From Phycisphaerae bacterium (lineage in GTDB: Bacteria > Planctomycetota > Phycisphaerae > Sedimentisphaerales > Anaerobacaceae): a stretch of 64,000 bases of DNA. The stretch lies in assembly GCA_012744475.1 (NCBI GenBank), contig JAAYBV010000055.1, positions 122,650 through 186,649 of the forward strand, read 5' to 3'. The position numbers were made by a program, and so were the translations under genes. Within the stretch, counting starts at the first letter, position 1. Each line of letters opens with the position of its first letter. Shown here in pieces: positions 53,953 to 61,887 of the stretch. The notes under the pieces are model-generated. The model had not been told where the DNA came from. It did not search any database and was given only the letters and a program-made list of their open reading frames with translations.

Positions 53953-55121
53953 GATTCCGGCTGGTCCTCTCGGTAGGGGGCAGAGTCGACGGGCAGTCGA
54001 ACCGTGAATGTGGTTCCCTTTCCCGGCGTGCTGGCGACCTCAATCGTACCCCCGTGCGATGTGACGATTCCATGGACCACGGGCAGTCCCAGACCGGTCC
54101 CCTGGTTCACCTCCTTCGTCGTGAAGAAGGGCACAAACAGGCGGCTCTGGACTTCCTCGGTCATTCCCACTCCCGTGTCTTCCACGGTGCAGACAACATG
54201 TCCATCTTCCAGATGAGTCTGCACGATGAGCCTACCCCCCTCCGGCATGGCCTGAACGGCGTTCACCACCAGGTTGACCAGCACCTGCGTCAACTGGCCC
54301 GCGTCGGCGGCCAGTGCGGGCAACTCGGGCGGGAGCACGCAGATCAGCTCGATCCCTTCCTTCTCGAAATGGCGCCTGAAAAGGTCGATGGCCTCCACGA
54401 CGACCCGATTGAGATTCACAGGGCCCTTGAACGTGGGCGTCTGTCGAGCAAACAGCAGGAGCTTCCGGATGATCTCCCGTGCGTGCAGAGAGGCGGTCAC
54501 GATCTTCTCAATGTCTTCCTTGCCCTTCTTGGGCAGTGCGGCGTCGCGCTTGAGCAATTGCGCGAAACCGAGGATGCTGCTGAGCGGCTCGTTCAGCTCA
54601 TGAGCAACGCCCGCCGCCAGTTGTCCGATCGTCGCGAGGCGGTCCGCGTGCATGAGCTGTTTCTGCAAACGGGCCCTCTCCTCTTCGGCCTGCTGGTGCT
54701 CCACAACTACGGCGATCTGCGTGGCGATCGCGTCCAGCAGGCTCCGCTCGTCTTCCAGGAAGGGTTCCTCCTCCGGGCATGATCTGTCTTCCGCATAGAC
54801 CACCTCCACCACACCGCGGCGTTCGCCTCCGACGACCACCTCCGACGCCTGTCGCCGGGCCGCTTCCTTGAAACCGGCCGTCTGGTACTGCTTTCCATCC
54901 AGAGTGATGCGGGCCGATGCGATTTCCGGGTACTGCCATGCCGGTGGTATCAGCTCAACAATACCCTGAAACACCTCGTCGGGCGATCCGATGGATCTCG
55001 CAGATACCCGACTGATTTGGTACAGGCAGCTCAGTTCCTTCACACGTTCACAGAGCGCCCGAGCCGTCCTGTCACCGGCCGGCGCCGCCATCTGAGCCTT
55101 GCGCGCTTGTGGTTTGCCCAT
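53949..55121 (-). CDS. Cytoplasmic sensor histidine kinase with GAF-like sensor
   Basis: 390 aa from the ATG at 55121; an in-frame ATG at 55229 could add 36 residues, and neither has a strong ribosome site. No membrane segment is visible. Residues about 20-140 form a sensor domain (LCERVKELSCLYQISRVS ... WQYPEIASARITLDGKQYQTAGF) shared with the fusion protein at 47391. The H box is GVAHELNEPLSS with His174, then an N box at Asn283/Asn287 (LVNLVVNAVQ), G1 DTGVGM and G2 GTGLGLPVVHG. This is the NtrB-like class that senses an internal signal. It is the partner of the overlapping response regulator. Confidence 0.93.
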   Translation of the reverse strand: MGKPQARKAQMAAPAGDRTARALCERVKELSCLYQISRVSARSIGSPDEVFQGIVELIPPAWQYPEIASARITLDGKQYQTAGFKEAARRQASEVVVGGERRGVVEVVYAEDRSCPEEEPFLEDERSLLDAIATQIAVVVEHQQAEEERARLQKQLMHADRLATIGQLAAGVAHELNEPLSSILGFAQLLKRDAALPKKGKEDIEKIVTASLHAREIIRKLLLFARQTPTFKGPVNLNRVVVEAIDLFRRHFEKEGIELICVLPPELPALAADAGQLTQVLVNLVVNAVQAMPEGGRLIVQTHLEDGHVVCTVEDTGVGMTEEVQSRLFVPFFTTKEVNQGTGLGLPVVHGIVTSHGGTIEVASTPGKGTTFTVRLPVDSAPYREDQPES

Positions 55122-55503
55122 CGGAGAACACCCCGTCCACGCAATCCGCGTACGGTATCCCAGCAATGCGTTTCGTACGATCCTGTCCCTTTTCCGGATA
55201 CTCCTTCCGGTTATCCGCAATCTCTTCATCGTAGTAGAAATTGTCGGGAGCGGCAAGCCTTGGCCGGATGTGATTGCCCGCCAGGATACAGGGTTCGCGA
55301 GCACCCTCCTCGCACTGGCGCAAGCGAGGCCACCAGGATCGGACCTGTCGGCGACAATCGGGTCTGCGGAATTCGCCCCGAAACGTGACTCGCCTGGCTG
55401 CTTCGCGGCAGGCAACTCGCTTGGATGACGTACCCCCCTGCACACCGCGGATCCAAATGGAAAGGACAGGCGTAAGTGCCTGTCCTTAAAGGTGTTGCCT
55501 CAA
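55122..55503. other. Upstream region of the kinase, no clear gene
   Basis: 382 bp between the kinase start and the tRNA fragment. The kinase frame stays open on the minus strand to 55445, but codon use and the lack of a ribosome site argue against most of it being coding. No strong promoter was found by eye. Confidence 0.5.
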
Positions 55504-55552
55504 TAGGGGTGGAGGATTCGAACCTCCGACCTCCGGGTCATGGGCCCGACAA
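55504..55552 (-). tRNA. 3' fragment of a tRNA-Met (CAT), initiator-like; possible attachment site
   Basis: On the minus strand the anticodon stem (549-545 with 537-533), loop with CAT at 55542-55540, variable loop, a perfect T-arm (GGAGG-TTCGAAT-CCTCC) and the 3' acceptor strand ACCCCTA are present. The matching 5' acceptor (TAGGGGT) and the D-arm are absent; other sequence starts right after 55552. Three G-C pairs in the anticodon stem are typical of initiator tRNA. The base at position 33 is C instead of U. A 3' half alone next to foreign-looking DNA is what an integrated element leaves at its distal end. Confidence 0.75.
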
Positions 55553-55578
55553 CCCAGGTTTCTATAACATTCTTCAAA

Positions 55579-55700
55579 TCAACGATTTACGCATTTGTCG
55601 TCGTCGCACAAGGACTTGACGAGATCGTCATGTCGACCATTGTGATCATGACGATCACCGATCTTGCTACATTTTGCTACAGTCGGGCACGCATGCAAGC
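55579..55700 (-). pseudogene. Possible tail of a tyrosine integrase next to the tRNA fragment
   Basis: A minus-strand frame ending 27 bp from the tRNA fragment encodes VAKCSKIGDRHDHNGRHDDLVKSLCDDDKCVNR, Asp/His rich and reminiscent of C-terminal tails I recall on planctomycete integrases. No catalytic motif remains, so it would be a relic only. Low confidence, based on memory and on position next to a probable attachment site. Confidence 0.25.
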
Positions 55701-55744
55701 GAAGAACGCTGGCCGCCTCACAAGGCAGGCAGGGAGTATGCTCA

Positions 55745-55790
55745 AGTGGCTGGTTTTGAACCCGATCCGAGTGGCTGGTTCTGCCCGATC
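55745..55790 (+). repeat. Two direct repeats resembling IS21-family terminal repeats
   Basis: AGTGGCTGGTTTTGAACCC (copy 1, 55745-55767) and AGTGGCTGGTTCTGCCCGATC (copy 2, 55770-55790), starting 25 bp apart. IS21-like elements carry several such TGGCTGGTTTTG repeats at their ends. No transposase gene is present, so this is a solitary end. The surrounding 55560-55939 has no other supported gene. Confidence 0.45.
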
Positions 55791-55939
55791 CTTGACATGA
55801 GCTAGTTCCGCAAAACAAGGAGGCCAGCAAGGCCCCCCTGCCGCCTGATTTCTGACCCCGAATCAGACGCCATCTCTCTGGAATGCCTCGCTTGGGGCCC
55901 GGATGATTATTTGCACCGTACGGGATGAGTCTATGTACC

Positions 55940-57673
55940 TTACCACGTCACTCCCGAGAACACCACAATCAACAAGATCACGATCGCTACGAACAAACCC
56001 CACCAGAGGCACACACTGGTATACCACCGAGCCCCCAGATGTCCGAAGATGTTCAGTCTCTTCCAGTTCATCGTTAATTGATCGGTGACCTGGTCCGGGT
56101 CGGGCACGGGCGTCAACAGGCTGACACCCACGCAGACGATCACGCAAAACACCCAGTTGATCGCCGCCTGCATCTGGAAAGGCTCCAGCCATCGCGGATG
56201 GGACGGGACGAATTGCACATACGCCTTGAGCCCGATACCGAGGAGGAACCCCAGAATGACGGCCGTCGTGGCTCCCTGCCCGTTGATGCGACGCAGCAGG
56301 ATTCCCAACAGAAACACGGCCGCGAACGGCGGTGCGAAGAACGCATACAACGATTGGATGTAGAGGAACAGGCTGCCGCCCAGGCGGCCGATGAAGCCAG
56401 CGAGCACGGCCGCGATCACCATCACGATTACGGATGACATTCTGCCCACGCCAACGAGCCGCCTCTCGGACGCACCTTGGTGCAGGACTCTTTTGTAGAT
56501 GTCGACGGTGATGATCGTAGATGTCGAGTTCAGAACGGCGCTGACGGTGGATTGGATGGCACCGAAAAGCGCCGCGAGGAACAGGCCCCGCAACCCGACA
56601 GGAACGATGCTCCGAAGCATGGAGACATACCCTTTGTCTGCCTCCGGCCGGATCTCGTCCCAGGGCAGTTGCATCACCTCCGGGTACCGGGCGAAGAGAA
56701 TCAACCCAGGCAGAACTACGATCACGGGCAAGATGATCTTCATATAGCCGGCCAGTACGATGCCCATGCGCGCATGATACGCGTCCCTGGCGCCGAGCAC
56801 CCGCTGAATCATGAACTGATTGATCACGTTGTACCAGATGCTGACTGAGAAAATCATCATGATGAGCCCGGGCCAGGGGACCAACTCGTGCGTCACAGGC
56901 TGAATGACCGAGAGACGGTTATAGTGCTCCGCGTGTACGATGTGCGGGGCGTTCTGTCGGACGACCTCGGCCCAGACGCCCGAGTCTGCCCGATTGCGTT
57001 CGATCATGACCCGAAATCCTTCGATCAGCGAGTGTGACTCGCCGGAGAGCATGTATAGCCCGAGCACCGTCACCATCAGCCCGCCCGCGATCATGATAAT
57101 CACGGTGAAGACATCCATCCAGGCAACGGACCGCAACCCACCGTAGACAGCCCATGCTCCTGACACAACCGCCAGCAGCGTGATCGCCAGCCACAGGTCC
57201 CAGCCGAACAGTCTCTCCAGAGCCAGCCCGCCGCCATAGAGCACCGCTGCCAAGAACGCGACGACGTTGCTGATCACCGTGACGCAGGCGAAGAACTGAC
57301 GGATAGTGGAATTGAATCTCCGTTCCAGGAATTCTGGCGTGCTGAAGACCCTGGCTGCTAGCAGAAACGGAATGAAAAACCAGATCAACAGGCTGAATGT
57401 CGCAACGTTGGCCCACTCGAACATGGCCGGTGCAATCCCGTAGATGAACGCCGCCCCGATCATGCCGATGAAGTGTTCGCTGCTGATGTTCGAAGCGATG
57501 AACGAGCTGCCTACCACGTACCAAGGGAGTGTCCTGCCGGCCAGAAAGTAGTCTGCCGAGTCCTGCGGCTTCCTCCTGCCGAACCAGTAGCCGACCAGAC
57601 ACAGCACCAGGAAATACGTGCCGAACGCCAGATAGTCCAGCGCGTGAAGCTCGAATGACCCGAAATCTTTCAC
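55940..57673 (-). CDS. Sodium:solute symporter (SSS family)
   Basis: 577 aa inner-membrane protein with about 14 hydrophobic segments. Typical SSS features: YFLAGRTLPWYVVGSSFIASNISSEHFIGMIGAAF near the first helices, GGLRSVAWMDVFTVIIM, and LFGAIQSTVSAVLNSTSTIITVDIYKR, the sodium-site region. Sugar-transporter branches of the family share these motifs, so a sugar or sugar derivative is the likely substrate. Starts at a GTG at 57673 behind GGGGA. Last gene of the minus-strand catabolic operon, 21 bp after the amidohydrolase. Confidence 0.92.
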   Translation of the reverse strand: MKDFGSFELHALDYLAFGTYFLVLCLVGYWFGRRKPQDSADYFLAGRTLPWYVVGSSFIASNISSEHFIGMIGAAFIYGIAPAMFEWANVATFSLLIWFFIPFLLAARVFSTPEFLERRFNSTIRQFFACVTVISNVVAFLAAVLYGGGLALERLFGWDLWLAITLLAVVSGAWAVYGGLRSVAWMDVFTVIIMIAGGLMVTVLGLYMLSGESHSLIEGFRVMIERNRADSGVWAEVVRQNAPHIVHAEHYNRLSVIQPVTHELVPWPGLIMMIFSVSIWYNVINQFMIQRVLGARDAYHARMGIVLAGYMKIILPVIVVLPGLILFARYPEVMQLPWDEIRPEADKGYVSMLRSIVPVGLRGLFLAALFGAIQSTVSAVLNSTSTIITVDIYKRVLHQGASERRLVGVGRMSSVIVMVIAAVLAGFIGRLGGSLFLYIQSLYAFFAPPFAAVFLLGILLRRINGQGATTAVILGFLLGIGLKAYVQFVPSHPRWLEPFQMQAAINWVFCVIVCVGVSLLTPVPDPDQVTDQLTMNWKRLNIFGHLGARWYTSVCLWWGLFVAIVILLIVVFSGVTW

Positions 57674-57694
57674 ATGACATCCCCAATTTCGCGG

Positions 57695-58744
57695 CTATTG
57701 CCCACCGGCCCTCTTGACGATGCGCGTGGCGTTGTCGTGGAATACGTCTTTGACGTCCCGCGCTGTCAGTCCCGCCGCTCGCGCGGCACGCCGGAAGGCG
57801 TCGATCTCCTCATACAAGAAGAACGACAACGCCTCCGCCTGTTCACCATCAACCTCGCGCATGTGCCGGTCGTCGGAGACATCGCCATAGAGCCCCCTGG
57901 GCACGAGATTGACGTACGCCCCGTTCTCGCAGATCCTGCGCATCCGCATCCTGGTGATCGGCAGGTCGCTGCCGAAAAGAATGCGTTGTGGCCCTACCGC
58001 ACGGATGAGCTGTTCGAACACGGCAGCATTCGTATTCGCCGAGATGTCAAACAGCAGCCGCTCCGTCTGGGCCAGCGCCGCAAAAGCATCACCAACATCT
58101 TCCGGGCAGTAGGCCCGCCCGACGTGCGCGATGATGACCTGGGCGTTCGGATAGCAACACTCGACCTCAAGCATATCGGTCAGGTTCGCCGGATCACGAA
58201 GTCGGCCGGCACGGGGAATGTGGAGCATGACGATCCAGTGGTGCTGATCCAGAACCTCCAATTGATGATGTGGCAGAAAGTCAAAGATGCGGATCTGGTC
58301 CGCTGCTATGTGGCTCGCCGCCAAGGTCAGATACACCTTGACTCCGACGAAGCCACCTTCACGGATTTCCTGTTCCAGCCTCGCGGCCGACCATCGCGGT
58401 GAGGCGAAGACAAGGGCCGGGAAGCGATGCTCTCTTGCCGCCCGACTGACGTAAGCGTTGGCCGAGTCAAAATCGTCGTCGCAGGATTCGACGAAGGAAA
58501 ACGCCACCGGCATGACCGACTTACCAGGAAACAGCAGCCGATAGGTCTCGACAAGCTCGCCGATCGGGCCCTGTTCCGCGACGCGTAGCGGCCAGGCTGC
58601 CGCCCGCCCCGTCGGTGGAATCCTGCGAAAGTCCTTGAGCCAGACGTGCGTGTGAACGTCGATGATCTGGTCAGGCAGGAAGTCCTCGAGCTTGTCGTGA
58701 TAGAACCTCCGATCCACGTCTCTGATTTCCAGCAGCGGTGCCAT
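57695..58744 (-). CDS. Amidohydrolase-2 family protein (operon member)
   Basis: 349 aa, no signal peptide, so cytoplasmic. The metal-binding start is IIDVHTHVWLKDF, with AHVGRAYCPEDVGDAF in mid-barrel and ILFGSDLPITRMRMR carrying the last aspartate. It belongs to the TIM-barrel hydrolase/decarboxylase group that handles small rings or lactone-like compounds. It lies 6 bp after the aminotransferase gene and 21 bp before the symporter, which ties it to the sugar operon, possibly as a lactonase, deaminase or decarboxylase. Substrate unknown. Confidence 0.83.
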   Translation of the reverse strand: MAPLLEIRDVDRRFYHDKLEDFLPDQIIDVHTHVWLKDFRRIPPTGRAAAWPLRVAEQGPIGELVETYRLLFPGKSVMPVAFSFVESCDDDFDSANAYVSRAAREHRFPALVFASPRWSAARLEQEIREGGFVGVKVYLTLAASHIAADQIRIFDFLPHHQLEVLDQHHWIVMLHIPRAGRLRDPANLTDMLEVECCYPNAQVIIAHVGRAYCPEDVGDAFAALAQTERLLFDISANTNAAVFEQLIRAVGPQRILFGSDLPITRMRMRRICENGAYVNLVPRGLYGDVSDDRHMREVDGEQAEALSFFLYEEIDAFRRAARAAGLTARDVKDVFHDNATRIVKRAGGQ

Positions 58745-58750
58745 ATCGTC

Positions 58751-60187
58751 CTACTCACCAGCTTCCAGGAAGATCCGCAAACGACGAATGAACTCATCGA
58801 CTACGGCCCGTTCCAGACACAGGGCGAACTTGCACAGGATCGTACTGTGCCCTGCGTGGTAGGCGTGCACCCGCAGCCACAGGCCACCGGCAACGCATCG
58901 CTTGTGGAAGGTTAGAGCGTCTTCAACCTTGTGGAACTTCAGTCCCGTCATGGAGCGGTTGCCATGCACAGCGGCGATGCGACCGGAGAACTCGGCCGCA
59001 AGCCCGCAAAGCCTGTGATAATAGTACTCCTGAGCCTCTACGACTTGGACAGCGTTTCGCTGCAGCAACTCAATGTTAGCCAGTGCTACGAGCGCCGCCA
59101 GAGCCGCGTTGCCGTTGGTGCTGATGGCGTCGTACTGAGCCATCACGTCGAGTTCTCGGCGATAGATAATGCCCGAGAGCGGATGTAGCCCGGCGCTCAT
59201 CCCTTTGCCCACAATGACGATATCCGGCGTGATTCCATACTGCCTGTACATGAACACCTCCGGTGTCCAGAACCCCGTCTGGATCTCATCGACCGTCATC
59301 AGCGCCCCAACCCGCCGGGTCAGCTTCCGCGCAAGCTGAAGGTACTCGGTCTCCACCAGGATGGCCTCCCGGTTCATCATGATTGGCTCGGCCCAGAAAC
59401 CCGTGATCTGCTCGCCGTAGCGGGCGAAGACTTGCTCCAACTGGCGGCCATCGTTCGGCTGCACGGCCACGACCTTCATATTGCGGATAAACGGCTTCCA
59501 CATCCCGCGGAGGTTCTGCGAGAAGAAACCCGTCCCGTGATAGTTGCCATCCAGTACGACAAAGATGGCTGGCCCGGATTTCCTCGTCCGCTCATGGTGC
59601 ATCAGCATGATCTTGAGCGCCGCCTCGCAAGCCACCGAGCCGGTCGCGATCCCAAGTAACGCCGTGTTCAGCCGCGTCCTGGATTTCATGACCTTCGAGA
59701 AATCCCCTCGCCCAAGCTCCGGGCAGTCGGGGTTCGCCGCCTCAATGAGCCTCTGAGCCAGCCGCTTGACAGGCCACTGGGGGATGTTCGAGTGATTGTC
59801 CGGCACGATGCCTGCCGCCAGACCGTCGTGGACTATCCGCGTCAGGACCGGATGGTCGTATCCCCAGCTCATCTGGTAATGCCCGGCCGTGCAGTCAAGG
59901 AACAGCTTGCCCTGTTCGGTGATGTAGAACACCCCCCGGCCGGCCAGGAGATCGTCCGTCTGGGCGACCCTGCCGCCGCCGAAAGACTTCTGCATGACGG
60001 CCTTATCGACCGGCTTGCCAACCGCCAGATCCTCGATCGTCTCGCCAATCAGGCCGAGCAACTGGCTTGTGTCGCGGTTGTCAAGAAACCGCTTCGCCTC
60101 GGACATGGCCCCGCACACATCGGCTCCCAGCGGGCCGGCCAGGTCGGTAAGTGGTATACCTGTGAACGTCTTGTCCGTCATCACCAT
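58751..60187 (-). CDS. Class-III PLP-dependent aminotransferase
   Basis: 478 aa, cytoplasmic. PLP-binding Lys328 is in DIVIVGKGMSAG, with Asp300-Glu301 and Gln303 in TVDEIQTGFW and the glycine-rich ATGSVACEAALKIM at the phosphate site. The fold type I class III group includes ornithine, beta-alanine and amino-sugar aminotransferases. It starts at an ATG that overlaps the end of the 89-residue gene by 7 bp, so the two are translationally coupled. In this operon it may add or remove the amino group of an amino sugar or sugar acid. Confidence 0.9.
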   Translation of the reverse strand: MVMTDKTFTGIPLTDLAGPLGADVCGAMSEAKRFLDNRDTSQLLGLIGETIEDLAVGKPVDKAVMQKSFGGGRVAQTDDLLAGRGVFYITEQGKLFLDCTAGHYQMSWGYDHPVLTRIVHDGLAAGIVPDNHSNIPQWPVKRLAQRLIEAANPDCPELGRGDFSKVMKSRTRLNTALLGIATGSVACEAALKIMLMHHERTRKSGPAIFVVLDGNYHGTGFFSQNLRGMWKPFIRNMKVVAVQPNDGRQLEQVFARYGEQITGFWAEPIMMNREAILVETEYLQLARKLTRRVGALMTVDEIQTGFWTPEVFMYRQYGITPDIVIVGKGMSAGLHPLSGIIYRRELDVMAQYDAISTNGNAALAALVALANIELLQRNAVQVVEAQEYYYHRLCGLAAEFSGRIAAVHGNRSMTGLKFHKVEDALTFHKRCVAGGLWLRVHAYHAGHSTILCKFALCLERAVVDEFIRRLRIFLEAGE

Positions 60188-60450
60188 TGAGTCACTCCTA
60201 CGACGACCTCAGTCTGAATTCGCTTTCTCTCGAACTGCGTGACCATGTCCTTGACAATCCCTGAAGCACGGATGAGCGCATCGTCGTAGTCCACAGGCCC
60301 TAAGACCCTACGCACCCCATTGGCAACCAGCATGCGGCTGTCGGCGACGATGGCCACATCGGCCGCATGGGCTGACGTCTTCCCATCGAGGCTGACCCGT
60401 TGCGGGTCCTCCGCGTACGTGTCTGCGTCCATGTCGATGGCGTCGGTCAT
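60181..60450 (-). CDS. Small protein of unknown function in the sugar operon
   Basis: 89 aa, acidic N-terminus, with MLVANGVRRVLGPVDYDDALIRASGIVKDMVTQFERKR in the middle and no cysteines or membrane segment. It follows the isomerase gene by 12 bp and overlaps the aminotransferase start by 7 bp, so it is surely translated. I do not recognise a family. It could be a subunit or a regulator of one of its neighbours. Confidence 0.6.
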   Translation of the reverse strand: MTDAIDMDADTYAEDPQRVSLDGKTSAHAADVAIVADSRMLVANGVRRVLGPVDYDDALIRASGIVKDMVTQFERKRIQTEVVVGVTQW

Positions 60451-60462
60451 TGATGCAGGCTC

Positions 60463-61872
60463 CTACAGCCGGTGGTATGACCATCCAGCCAATCTGCACA
60501 CCTTCTCAAGTACATCTGTCGGCATTCCTCGAATCAGGGCCAAGTGATGGCTACCGCCCACGCACGCGTATTCGGTCAGCAGACGGGCTACATCGCCGGC
60601 GTCCGGCTTGAACACACAACGCGGGCCGTCAATGTTCGGGAGATGGTCCTCGACAATCTCGCCCCCAACGCATACCAGTTGCCCCATCTCGTCGGCTGTG
60701 GCGTTCAGATTCACAAGCGTGGCCGGGCCCGGCTCGAACTCGAAATCCACAATCGCGAACTCGGCGGTGCCCCGGTCTGTGAACCGACTGGCAAGAAGCC
60801 GCGGCCTTTCTCTGGCGATCGCAAGATTGCCTTCGCCCCAATGCTTCAACAGCAGGCGATTGTCGGCGTAGCCAACCGAGAAGACCTCGCTGAAGCTCGC
60901 CACGGTGAAACCTTGTTGCATCCCCCGCACGAGCACGGCCGTCACCCAGTCTCCCTCGCCTGCGTATCCGAGTCCCTCCTGCATGAGCATCGACGCCGCA
61001 ACGTGCAGACCGTCGGCCACCCGCTCGTCGTTACACAGTTGAAGGAAGTTCAGGCCGCATGCATGACTGCCCACGCAGGACAGGATAGCTCGCAGAGCTG
61101 CCTCTCCTCTGGCGGTTTTCTGCAGCAGGCAATCATCCACGCTCGACCCTATCTCGAATGTGCGTCGGTACCGCTCCACATACTCCGCGGCGTCAGAAGG
61201 CGTCGTCTTCGCCAGCTGCCCTGCGAAGTCGGAGACCGAAACCCCCGTCGGGGCAATTCCCATTCGTCGGAGGAATTCATCCTCGCCCACCTGTAGATCG
61301 AGCATGTGCTCGAAATGACCACCCACCTGCACGGGTTTGGCATTCTGCATCGATCGGATGATCCGTCCGGCCCGGGCCCAGAGCTGCAACTGACGGATGA
61401 ATTGTGCCTGCTCGTGATGGCCGTGAATCACGCCGAAGTCCTTGGTCGTCCTTCCAAGTACGTTGGCCAGATCCTGGACACCGTGAACCCCGTGGTTGAG
61501 TTTGATCGCCTCGGCATCGTATCTCTGCGGATCGAGTCGCAGCATGCTCTGCATGGGCCACAAGAGTACGGGCAGGCGCGATGCCGCCAGGGCCGGCGAA
61601 AGCACGCCGCTGGGACAGTAGGGTGCCAGAGCCACCACGAGCAAATCGACCCCTTTGGCCGTGAAGTCATCGCAGGCCGCCGCCACCTGCTCCGGCAGGC
61701 TGACAGGCAAACTGCACTGGACATTCAGTCCCACCTGCCTGAGTCTACCGGCCACCTGTTCGCCCAGACTCTCCAGGGCCGCGTCAATGTCGGGCCAGAG
61801 CCGATGGTACAAGTCGGCTACAGGCAGCAGAAGACCGATCTGCAGATGGTCTGTCTGACATATCGTATCCAT
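60463..61872 (-). CDS. L-fucose/L-arabinose isomerase family protein
   Basis: 469 aa. Resembles the fucose/arabinose isomerase superfamily: GVDLLVVALAPYCPSG and LPVLLWPMQ with substrate-domain-like segments, FGVIHGHHEQAQFIRQLQLWARAGRIIRSMQNAKPVQVGG, LPNIDGPRCVFKPDAGDVARL and the C-terminal GGSHHLALIRG. Those enzymes interconvert aldoses and ketoses with a divalent metal. Start at 61872 with GGAAGG close upstream. It follows the FGGY kinase (15 bp), the classic isomerase-kinase pair of pentose/6-deoxyhexose catabolism. Exact sugar unknown. Confidence 0.85.
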   Translation of the reverse strand: MDTICQTDHLQIGLLLPVADLYHRLWPDIDAALESLGEQVAGRLRQVGLNVQCSLPVSLPEQVAAACDDFTAKGVDLLVVALAPYCPSGVLSPALAASRLPVLLWPMQSMLRLDPQRYDAEAIKLNHGVHGVQDLANVLGRTTKDFGVIHGHHEQAQFIRQLQLWARAGRIIRSMQNAKPVQVGGHFEHMLDLQVGEDEFLRRMGIAPTGVSVSDFAGQLAKTTPSDAAEYVERYRRTFEIGSSVDDCLLQKTARGEAALRAILSCVGSHACGLNFLQLCNDERVADGLHVAASMLMQEGLGYAGEGDWVTAVLVRGMQQGFTVASFSEVFSVGYADNRLLLKHWGEGNLAIARERPRLLASRFTDRGTAEFAIVDFEFEPGPATLVNLNATADEMGQLVCVGGEIVEDHLPNIDGPRCVFKPDAGDVARLLTEYACVGGSHHLALIRGMPTDVLEKVCRLAGWSYHRL

Positions 61873-61887
61873 ATCACCTTCCCGATC

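Noticed and set aside
55504..55580. Complete tRNA-Met gene
   Set aside because: The 5' acceptor strand and D-arm could not be found on the high-coordinate side, so only a 3' fragment is called.
55540..55800. 86-residue plus-strand frame across the tRNA fragment
   Set aside because: It reads through the antisense of the tRNA fragment; not a real protein.
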